Origin: JANQOZ01 sp045106555
GTDB lineage: Bacteria > Pseudomonadota > Gammaproteobacteria > Xanthomonadales > SZUA-38
Assembly (NCBI GenBank): GCA_045106555.1
Contig: JBGCET010000054.1
Coordinates: 44,109 to 108,108, forward strand
Length of the DNA: 64,000 nucleotides
Direction: 5' to 3'
Shown here in pieces: positions 34,076-42,019 of this stretch (position 1 is its first letter; every line of letters begins with the position of its first letter). A program made the translations under genes and the position numbers. The notes below the pieces were generated by a model that ran no database searches, was not told the DNA's origin, and was given only the letters and a program-made list of their open reading frames with translations.

Positions 34076-34226
34076 GCGTCGCATTGAATCGTACTCCGGG
34101 CCCGTACCAACAGTGCCTAAAGTATATCTCACTTAACGATGTGTGACGTACGTTCGCGGTCGTAAATTGTTACCCAGCGGATCGGCATTTGCCGAAAAAG
34201 ACCGAAAATTGCGGATATTGGCAACC

Positions 34227-36158
34227 TCAGGCGTCGTCATCGGACTCATTGTGCTGGAAGAATGCTCTGACTTCAGACAGCTCCTGGGTATAGCGGGCCG
34301 GTGGCAAGCTGTTCAAAAACACCTTGCCGTAACCTTTGCTGGTAAGCCTTGGGTCGCCAATCACGATCACTCCGCGATCGTTTTCATGCCTGAGCAATCT
34401 GCCCACACCCTGCTTTAGGGTCAACACCGCGGAGGGTAACTGAAATTTGCCAAAGGGCTGTTCACCATCAGCGCGCATGCGGTTCATTCGTGCTTGAACC
34501 ACCGGGTCGTCAGGCGCCGCAAAAGGCAATTTATCGACCGCAACGCAGCTGAGCGCATCTCCGGGAACGTCCACGCCGGCCCAGAAACTGGCCGCGCCCA
34601 GCAATACACCGTTGCCAGACTGACGAAAATCTTCGAGCAACTGATGGCGCGGCGCGTCACCTTGAACAAATATGGGTAAGTCCATCGCATGGCCCAGCAG
34701 TGTCCGGGCCTGCTGTAGATTGCGGTGGCTGGTAAACAGCAAAAACGCCCGCCCTCCGGTGATTTGAAGCAGTGGCAGCAGGGCCGCCACAAACGCAGGG
34801 ACAAAACCCGGGGCTGAGGGTTCCGGCAACGCCGGAGGATGAAACAATAGCGCTCGATTAGGAAAATCGAACGGGCTTTCAATGGATACGGTTGCAGCCT
34901 CTTCGAGCCCTAGCTGAGTCTGAAACAGCGCAAATTTGCCACCCACAGACAGGGTGGCAGAGGTGTAAATCCAGCAAGGCGCTGCAGCTTCTCGAATAGA
35001 CCCCAGCGCCTGAGACAAATTTAGCGGCGTTCGTTGAAGCTGAAAACCGAGGCGGCTGGTCTCAAACCAGCACACGTGGTCAGCGTCTTCGTCGTTAAGA
35101 AATGCCTGGGCCGCGCTATGCACCCGCTGGCACCGACCCCACACCGACTCAAGGCCCGCGCTGGCCGGGGCCAAGGGCTTTAGGGTCTGGCTCAGTTCAC
35201 TGAGTATCTGCACCACCGCCACCAATTCCTGCTCAACGCTGCCGCGCCGACGCGCTTCCTGCCAGGGCCCTCGACTACCCAACTGGTTGCCCGACGTTGC
35301 CAGGGCCAGACGCAGACGTCTCGCCGCCCCATCCACGTTTGCCAAGACATCGGTAACTGCGGGCAGCACGCCGGCCTCGCCACCCGCTTCAGTGCGACAG
35401 TCGCGAGTTAATTCACTGAGTTGCCGGTAGGTAAATCCTCGACCAAAGAACCGACTGGCTACATCAGGAACCTGATGAGCCTCATCCACCACAATCACAT
35501 CGCATTCAGGCAGCAGCTCGCCAAACCCCTCCTGCTTCAGCGACAAGTCAGCGAACAGCAGATGATGGTTCACCACGACCAGGTCGGCCTCTTGAGCACG
35601 GCGGCGGGCCTTGATCACGTGGCAGTCGCCATAACGAGGACACTCACCACCCAGACAATTGTCGACGGTGGAGGAGACCTGAGGCCTTAGCTTGGAGGTT
35701 TCTGGCAGAAAATGTGCGCCGCTCAGCTCTCCATCGCGAGTTTGATCCGCCCAGCTGCGCACCTTCGACAGCAGCGAATAGAGTTCCGGAGAATCCACGA
35801 TGCCGCTCTCAGCCGCGTTGTCCATCCGCTGCAGGCACAGGTAGTTAGAACGCCCCTTCAGTAACGCAATGCGCGGGGTAAGCTCCAACGCGGCCAACAA
35901 ATTGGGAATGTCTCGCTGATAAAGCTGGTCCTGCAGCGTACGAGTGCCGGTGGACACCACAACTCGCTGACCGGAAACCAGTGCGGGGAGCAGATATGCA
36001 TAGGTTTTGCCAATGCCGGTGCCGGCCTCAGCGATCAACGGGGAAGCCGATTCGATCGCCGCTGAAATCTCAGCTGCCAGCTGCCGTTGGCCCTCTCGTG
36101 GCCGGTATTGAGGCCAGGCTAAGTCCAAGTCGCCATTCGGCCCGAGCAGTTGATCCAC
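34227..36158 (-). CDS. DinG/YoaA-family ATP-dependent DNA helicase with Fe-S motif
   Basis: This XPD-like superfamily 2 helicase unwinds DNA 5' to 3' in repair. From GTG 36158 it has 643 residues, close to E. coli YoaA (636). Walker A is GTGIGKT at 46-52, the DEAH box is in VIVVDEAHQVPDV, and the four cysteines (NYLC, then C..GEC..YGDC) should bind a [4Fe-4S] cluster. The C-terminal motif VGRLLRHENDRGVIVIGDPRL is motif VI. The start is uncertain: the ATG at 36296 would overlap the TPR lipoprotein by about 90 bp and adds residues without family match; GTG 36158 has no good ribosome site. Confidence 0.88.
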   Translation of the reverse strand: MDQLLGPNGDLDLAWPQYRPREGQRQLAAEISAAIESASPLIAEAGTGIGKTYAYLLPALVSGQRVVVSTGTRTLQDQLYQRDIPNLLAALELTPRIALLKGRSNYLCLQRMDNAAESGIVDSPELYSLLSKVRSWADQTRDGELSGAHFLPETSKLRPQVSSTVDNCLGGECPRYGDCHVIKARRRAQEADLVVVNHHLLFADLSLKQEGFGELLPECDVIVVDEAHQVPDVASRFFGRGFTYRQLSELTRDCRTEAGGEAGVLPAVTDVLANVDGAARRLRLALATSGNQLGSRGPWQEARRRGSVEQELVAVVQILSELSQTLKPLAPASAGLESVWGRCQRVHSAAQAFLNDEDADHVCWFETSRLGFQLQRTPLNLSQALGSIREAAAPCWIYTSATLSVGGKFALFQTQLGLEEAATVSIESPFDFPNRALLFHPPALPEPSAPGFVPAFVAALLPLLQITGGRAFLLFTSHRNLQQARTLLGHAMDLPIFVQGDAPRHQLLEDFRQSGNGVLLGAASFWAGVDVPGDALSCVAVDKLPFAAPDDPVVQARMNRMRADGEQPFGKFQLPSAVLTLKQGVGRLLRHENDRGVIVIGDPRLTSKGYGKVFLNSLPPARYTQELSEVRAFFQHNESDDDA

Positions 36159-36204
36159 TTTTTCAGCCAGACCACTCCCTGACTGCGGCTTTTCGGTTGC
36201 CAGA

Positions 36205-36723
36205 CTAATACTCCGGCTGGCTCTGCACAGCGCATTGTTCCGCCCTGGCACCGGCCTGTGTTGCAGCCGCCGATTGGCGCAGTCCTTCATTGGCACGCTG
36301 AATGGTCAGCCAGTTTCGAGCGCAGATCTGGCCCATCTGCGGCCCCAGTTCAAAGGACTGTCGAGCATGATCGATGGCGGCGGAATATTGCCCTTGCTCC
36401 AGCTCAATTTCCGCCAGATATTGCCAGTGAGACGCATCAGATGGAGCCACCTCCAATGCTTGAGAGACCAAAATACTGGCCTGCTCCAGCGCCCCCTGAG
36501 CCTCTGCGTCGCGAGCCCGCTCGATCAGCGCACCATCTTCGCCGCCACCCAAGGGAAAAACCTCCACAACGCCGGAGGTTTCTGCGGCCTGTTGACGAAC
36601 TTGGGCAGCCACAGAACGTTCTTCGATGGGCGCAGGCTGTTGGGCGCAGCTGGTGATCAAGACCAACGCCGCCCCACTGATCATAAGGCTGAGGGTTTTG
36701 CTGGGAATTAAGAACGTTTTCAC
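36205..36723 (-). CDS. Small TPR lipoprotein
   Basis: The 172-residue protein has a signal peptide ending in the lipobox LITSC, so it is probably anchored by lipid to a membrane. The mature part has TPR-like helices (ALIERARDAEAQGALEQASIL, HWQYLAEIELEQGQYSAAIDHARQSFEL). It resembles small tetratricopeptide lipoproteins of unknown role. It is immediately upstream of the helicase gene and divergent from the DUF4412-like gene. Confidence 0.8.
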   Translation of the reverse strand: MKTFLIPSKTLSLMISGAALVLITSCAQQPAPIEERSVAAQVRQQAAETSGVVEVFPLGGGEDGALIERARDAEAQGALEQASILVSQALEVAPSDASHWQYLAEIELEQGQYSAAIDHARQSFELGPQMGQICARNWLTIQRANEGLRQSAAATQAGARAEQCAVQSQPEY

Positions 36724-36834
36724 AGTTATCAGGCCAGAGCTCCAAAGCAGGCGGCATTGTACACCGGCTATTGCGGATGACAGCCAACGCGCAATCGCCG
36801 ATAATTCGCTCTTACCTCGAAACGGATACGCCCC

Positions 36835-37632
36835 ATGAAATTACGACCGCTGTTTTGCGCGCTGATTGGCGCCGGACTATTTGCCACCCTGAGTACCGCT
36901 GGCGCCGACACCACCATTGTTTACGTTAATGCTGGCGATGACGGTGTTCAGACTGGCAAAACCCAAATTTCTGACGGCCGGGTTGTCGTATCCTCGCCGG
37001 GCGACGGCTACGCGATCTTCGACACCAACAAAGAGCAGTTCATTACCATTAATGAGGCAGACAAAAGCTATATGGTGATGGATCAGGCCCAGATTCAGAA
37101 AATTGTGGATATGCAACAGCAGGTGATGGCACAGATGGAATCCCAGCTGTCCGCTCTGCCCGCCTCCCAGCGTGCGCAAATGAAGAAAATGATGAGTTCG
37201 ATGATGCCCAAAGTGGGTGGCGAGGCGAAACCTCGCTCCTACGAGCGCAGCGGCGAAACGAAAGAAATTGCCGGCTACGATTGCGAGGTGATTGAGGTGT
37301 ATTCCGGTGACCGTAAAGCGTCCCAGCAATGCGTTACCTCAGCCGATGAACTCGACATTCCAGAAGAAGACTACGCGACGATTCGCAGCATGATGGATTT
37401 TGTCATGGACCTGTCCAACAGTTTTGGCCAAATCTCTGATGAATTTCTGGACTTCGGTGAACCCGGCAAAGACGAATTTCCGGTGGAGTTTATCCATTAC
37501 GGCAAGATCAGCGGCACTAGCACCGGCCAGCTCAAATCCGTGTCTTTTGATGATATCGACCCGGCTCTTTTAGAAATACCGGCCGGCTACAAGGAGATGG
37601 AATTGCCCGACATGGGTGACCTTGGACTGTAG
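36835..37632 (+). CDS. Exported DUF4412-like protein
   Basis: The 265-residue protein has a Sec signal (MKLRPLFCALIGAGLFATLSTAGA). The mature part starts with beta strands and has a Met/Gln-rich helix (IVDMQQQVMAQMESQLSALP, QMKKMMSSMMPKVGG), then a beta segment with a cysteine pair (GYDCEVIEVYSG, SQQCVTSADEL). This matches the DUF4412 type of periplasmic proteins of unknown function. It precedes the giant glycosyltransferase gene by 21 nt on the same strand. Confidence 0.75.
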   Translation: MKLRPLFCALIGAGLFATLSTAGADTTIVYVNAGDDGVQTGKTQISDGRVVVSSPGDGYAIFDTNKEQFITINEADKSYMVMDQAQIQKIVDMQQQVMAQMESQLSALPASQRAQMKKMMSSMMPKVGGEAKPRSYERSGETKEIAGYDCEVIEVYSGDRKASQQCVTSADELDIPEEDYATIRSMMDFVMDLSNSFGQISDEFLDFGEPGKDEFPVEFIHYGKISGTSTGQLKSVSFDDIDPALLEIPAGYKEMELPDMGDLGL

Positions 37633-37653
37633 ATCGATCACCAGAACCCGGTT

Positions 37654-40600
37654 GTGACCAATCCACGCTGTGCGGTGGCTCTGTGGAGCACCGCGCCGAG
37701 GCGCGCGCTGGCCCAGGATTTAGCCGATGCCTTACCGCCATGGGCCGACCTGCTGAGTGATCGTGGTCAAGCCTTCGCTGACCCCAAGTCCGCGCTCGCG
37801 GCAGCAGCCCGGAATGGTACCGATGTCATTGTGCTGGAAGATGGCGTCACACTGCCGGCGCTAGCCTTACAAAGGCTGCGCCGCGCCGCTGAGGCAAGTC
37901 CAGAATCATCGGTAGTATCTGCAGTTCGCCCTTCCTGGGTGGACACCCAGTGGCCGGTGGTCGACGCTGACTCGGCGTTGTGGTGGTGCCTGCCGCGACA
38001 GGTATTTTCCTGTAGAAAAATCAACCTCTCATGCAGCTACTGGCGCCAAGGCGCGAGCGTAAACCTGCTGGACCCGCAGACCTCCGCTTCGACCGCGGGA
38101 TCGCCATCAGCCGTTTGCTCTCACCTTATGGCAGGTCCCGAAATCGATGGCGACTCAACCACACCTTCTGCCACTCACGGAGACTCCAACAACCAGCCGG
38201 CCGCCTCTCCTCTGGAGGGATTGGCCAGCCAGCTTTGGTCGATAACCGACCAATCTGCGCCCCTGCAATTTCCGCTGGCCGGCCTCGACAACAAACCCGT
38301 TGTACTCCACGTTTTACACGGCTGGGGCGGCGGAACGGCCCGTTGGGTCAGCGATGTGGCCAACGCATGGCATGGCGTCCATCACCTGTTTCTACTGAGC
38401 TACGCCAATCCCGGAAGTGAAACCCAGGGCCAAGAGTTGCGCTTATACGCCGGCAACCTGGACAGTCCCTGCCTGCAGCGCTGGGCCCTTCCTGAGCCCA
38501 TTGTGGCCAGCACTGGATCCCATCGGGAATATCAGGACGTGCTGCGCGCGGTGCTAAATCACTATCAGGTTGATTCCCTGATCGTTTCTTCGCTCATTGG
38601 TCACAGTGTGCAGGCTTTGGAAACCGGACTTCCTACCCTCTGCATGCTGCACGACTACTATCCAGCATGGCCGGATCTAGGCGTGGCGTTTGAACACCCT
38701 CAGTCAGATTTCTCAGCAAAACAACTGCCGGCAGCTCTGAGTCGCAGCCCGTTCCAAACTGCCACTCCCACCAATTGGATGGCACTGCAAACTCGTTGGC
38801 TGAAGGCTCTGAAACAGCCGTCGGTTGTGGTGTTCGCGCCCAGCAACACGGTCGCTAAGAACCTCACCCGGGTTTTGTCCGAAGCAATGCCCGACATTCA
38901 CACGGTGAACCATGGACTGGCTGAGTTTCGGCACCAGCGAAAATCGACAGGGAGCTTTCCGGGCAAGCGCTTGCGCCTGCTGGTACCCGGACGCATCAGC
39001 AAACTCAAGGGCGCCGCAGTGTTGCGCGATGCATTGCCGGAATTGACCCGCCACGCCGACGTTTATCTGCTTGGCGGTGGAAAACACGCTGAGTCTTTTT
39101 ATGCCCTCAACCATGTGCATATTGTGTTGCAGTATGATCGCGAGGAGCTGCCTGAGTTGCTGGATCAGATTAAGCCCGATCTGGCGTTGCTGCTCTCCAC
39201 AGCTTCGGAGACATTTAACTACACGTTAAGCGAGATGTGGGCGCTGGACGTTCCCGTGCTCGCCACTCGGGTGGGGGCACTGGAAGAGCGCATTGAGCAT
39301 AATAAAACCGGGCTACTCATCGAGCCCAACAGTGCAGCGCTGGCCAAAGCAATCGCCGGACTAACCCCGGATCGCCTGAACGCGTTGCGCCAACAACCCA
39401 AGCCTCAAATGTCGCTGCATCAGTCGACAGCTGCCTACGCGGCCCGCCTGCGTCTGCCCGATCATCAGCCGCTGAGGTATCCGATAACAACACCGGGCGC
39501 TCAAGAGCTTGCGCGGGTTGCAGACTTTCATCAGCTGAGGAAAACGACCCTGGAGGTTCGCCAACTCCGACTGGCCGTCAAAAACCAACAAACAGAAATT
39601 GAGCGGCGCGCCCAGTGGGCGACGGAGCAATCGCGAAGGGCGGATCAGGCCGTGCAGTGGGCGCAATCGCTGGAACTGCAGACTCAAGACACTCAGGACG
39701 CACTCGCAGACCTGCAGGCGGAATTTGACGATCGCACGGCCTGGGCTTTGGAACTCAACGAGGCGACCGAGGAACAAGCCCAGCATATCGACACCCTGAG
39801 CGAAGCGCTGGATGATACTGCCGGAAAACTGGATTTTGTGTTTTCCACAATGAGCTGGAAAATGACACGTCCATTGCGGGTTGCGGCCCGATTGGTGGGA
39901 CGCGGGCTCAATCAGCTCGGCCTGCAAAGCCGGCGAGCCAACGGCTTGCAGCACCGGGCCAGGAACAGTCTGAGAATTCGCGGCGTAAAAGGCACCATCC
40001 GTCGGGTTGGGCAGGAGCTCAAGCGCGGCGAACCGGACATCGCACCCAAAATACTGGCCAACATTGACACCGAAGCCCCGTTTGAGGTGCTTGAATTTCC
40101 ATCGGTAGAAAATCCACTCGTGTCGATCGTCATCCCGACTTACAACCACTTCAACCATACTCAGGCTTGCCTCAAGTCTCTCACGAGCCACCGCACCGAA
40201 GTACCGTTCGAGGTTATCGTCGTGGACGACTGTTCCAATGATGAAACCCGCGAGCGATTGGCCGAACACAGCGGCCTGGTTGTCATTCACAATGAGGAAA
40301 ACCGCGGCTTTATTGACACCTGCAACGCCGGTGCCGCGACGGCCAAAGGCAAGTATCTGTTCTTTTTGAACAACGACACTGTAGTGGCCGACAAATGCCT
40401 GGATCACCTGGTGGATACTTTCAGCGCTTTTCCGAACTGTGGTCTGGCAGGTGCCAAGCTGGTCTACCCGGACGGCAGGCTTCAGGAGGCAGGCGGGATC
40501 GTTTTCAGCGATGGTTCAGGTTGGAACTATGGCCGGTTTGAAAACCCGGCGGCGCCAGAAGTCAATTTTGTGCGTGAGGTGGACTACTGTTCCGGAGCAG

Positions 40601-41994
40601 CCATCCTGATTCAGCGGCAATTATTCAACCAGTTGGGTGGGTTTGATCAACGCTACAGGCCCGCCTACTACGAAGATACGGATCTCGCATTTCAGGTTCG
40701 AGAGGAAGGCCTGCAGGTCCTGTATCAGCCTGCTGCTCAGGTGGTGCACTTTGAGGGCATAACCAGCGGCACAGACACCGCAAGCGGGGTGAAAAAATTT
40801 CAGCTTGTGAATCAGGAGAAGTTCGTAGAGCGCTGGGGGGCTGCGCTGGAAAAACAGCCGGACCCACAGGCCGAACTGGATCTTAATCGACGCCACCGAC
40901 GCCGCCGCAGCGTGTTAATCATTGATGCCTGTACGCCAACGCCCGATCAGGATTCCGGCTCGGTCCGGATGGTCAACCTGATGCAGCTGCTGCTGAACCT
41001 GGGCTGGCATGTACGTTTCATGGCGGAGAACCGATCGTTTGACGATCAGTACACCATCAACCTGCAGCAGTTGGGCATTGAGGTGCTGTATCACCCATTC
41101 ATAAGATCTGCTCGCAGCTACCTGAAGTCTGTTGGCAGTCAGCTGGACGCGGTCATTTTGAGCCGCCACTACATTGCCAGCAATCATATCGAAGCGGTAC
41201 GCAGCTATTGCCCCAATGCGCAGCTGATCTTTGACACGGTGGATCTGCATTATCTGCGGGAGCAGCGGCTGGCCGAGCTGGAAAACAACGCGTCGCTGGC
41301 TAACGCTGCACGCAAGACTCGAACCCGAGAGCTGGATGTGGCCCGGCGCTGTGACCTGACTCTGGTGGTCAGCGAATTTGAGAAGGCATTTCTCGCCACC
41401 GACGCCGCCGACCTGAAGGTTTCGGTGCTATCCAATATTCACCCGGTACACGGCTGTCGCAAGCCTTATGAGGAGCGAAGTGGACTGCTGTTTGTGGGCG
41501 GTTTTCAACACCCACCCAACGTGGATGGCATTACCTGGTTTGTTCGCGATGTGCTCCCGCTGGTGCATCAACAACTGCCAGATCTGACCGTTACGGTGAT
41601 TGGCAGCAAAATTAACGATGCTGTTCGCAGCCTGGCCGGCACTGGCGTTAACGTCCTGGGTTTTGTGGAGGATATCGAACCCCACCTGGACGGAGCTCGA
41701 CTGTCTTTGGCGCCGCTAAGGTACGGCGCTGGAGTCAAGGGGAAAATCAACATGGCCATGAGTTACGGCCAGCCAGTAGTGGCAACTGGCCCGGCGGTTG
41801 AGGGGATGCACGTGGAGGCGGGGCGGGATGTGATGGTGGGTGACACGCCGGAACAATTCGCCGAAGCGGTGATCAAGGCCTATACCGATAAAACTCTGTG
41901 GGAAACCTTATCAGCGTGTGGCCTGAAAAACGTGGAGCACCACTTTTCCTTCGAGGCCGCTCGACAGGCCTTGCGCGATATCCTAGAGGATTAA
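37654..41994 (+). CDS. Giant three-domain glycosyltransferase (GT4-like, GT2, GT4-like)
   Basis: The 1446-residue protein seems to carry three transferase domains. The first (about residues 205-590) has a GT-B pattern with VVLHVLHGWGGGTARW and the donor-binding ETFNYTLSEMWALDVPV. A coiled coil follows (about 615-740). The second (about 818-1060) is a GT-A GT2 domain with VSIVIPTYNHFNHTQACL, VVDDCSND and FFLNNDTVV. The third (about 1087-1440) is GT-B again, with GLLFVGGFQHPPNVDG and GAGVKGKINMAMSYGQPVV. It could assemble a repeating glycan unit on its own. The start is GTG with a poor ribosome site. No polymerase or flippase genes lie nearby. The adjacent convergent gene encodes a Ser/Thr kinase. 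Confidence 0.88.
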   Translation: MTNPRCAVALWSTAPRRALAQDLADALPPWADLLSDRGQAFADPKSALAAAARNGTDVIVLEDGVTLPALALQRLRRAAEASPESSVVSAVRPSWVDTQWPVVDADSALWWCLPRQVFSCRKINLSCSYWRQGASVNLLDPQTSASTAGSPSAVCSHLMAGPEIDGDSTTPSATHGDSNNQPAASPLEGLASQLWSITDQSAPLQFPLAGLDNKPVVLHVLHGWGGGTARWVSDVANAWHGVHHLFLLSYANPGSETQGQELRLYAGNLDSPCLQRWALPEPIVASTGSHREYQDVLRAVLNHYQVDSLIVSSLIGHSVQALETGLPTLCMLHDYYPAWPDLGVAFEHPQSDFSAKQLPAALSRSPFQTATPTNWMALQTRWLKALKQPSVVVFAPSNTVAKNLTRVLSEAMPDIHTVNHGLAEFRHQRKSTGSFPGKRLRLLVPGRISKLKGAAVLRDALPELTRHADVYLLGGGKHAESFYALNHVHIVLQYDREELPELLDQIKPDLALLLSTASETFNYTLSEMWALDVPVLATRVGALEERIEHNKTGLLIEPNSAALAKAIAGLTPDRLNALRQQPKPQMSLHQSTAAYAARLRLPDHQPLRYPITTPGAQELARVADFHQLRKTTLEVRQLRLAVKNQQTEIERRAQWATEQSRRADQAVQWAQSLELQTQDTQDALADLQAEFDDRTAWALELNEATEEQAQHIDTLSEALDDTAGKLDFVFSTMSWKMTRPLRVAARLVGRGLNQLGLQSRRANGLQHRARNSLRIRGVKGTIRRVGQELKRGEPDIAPKILANIDTEAPFEVLEFPSVENPLVSIVIPTYNHFNHTQACLKSLTSHRTEVPFEVIVVDDCSNDETRERLAEHSGLVVIHNEENRGFIDTCNAGAATAKGKYLFFLNNDTVVADKCLDHLVDTFSAFPNCGLAGAKLVYPDGRLQEAGGIVFSDGSGWNYGRFENPAAPEVNFVREVDYCSGAAILIQRQLFNQLGGFDQRYRPAYYEDTDLAFQVREEGLQVLYQPAAQVVHFEGITSGTDTASGVKKFQLVNQEKFVERWGAALEKQPDPQAELDLNRRHRRRRSVLIIDACTPTPDQDSGSVRMVNLMQLLLNLGWHVRFMAENRSFDDQYTINLQQLGIEVLYHPFIRSARSYLKSVGSQLDAVILSRHYIASNHIEAVRSYCPNAQLIFDTVDLHYLREQRLAELENNASLANAARKTRTRELDVARRCDLTLVVSEFEKAFLATDAADLKVSVLSNIHPVHGCRKPYEERSGLLFVGGFQHPPNVDGITWFVRDVLPLVHQQLPDLTVTVIGSKINDAVRSLAGTGVNVLGFVEDIEPHLDGARLSLAPLRYGAGVKGKINMAMSYGQPVVATGPAVEGMHVEAGRDVMVGDTPEQFAEAVIKAYTDKTLWETLSACGLKNVEHHFSFEAARQALRDILED

Positions 41995-42019
41995 CGCCGA
42001 GGCTTCGCGCCAAGCGACA

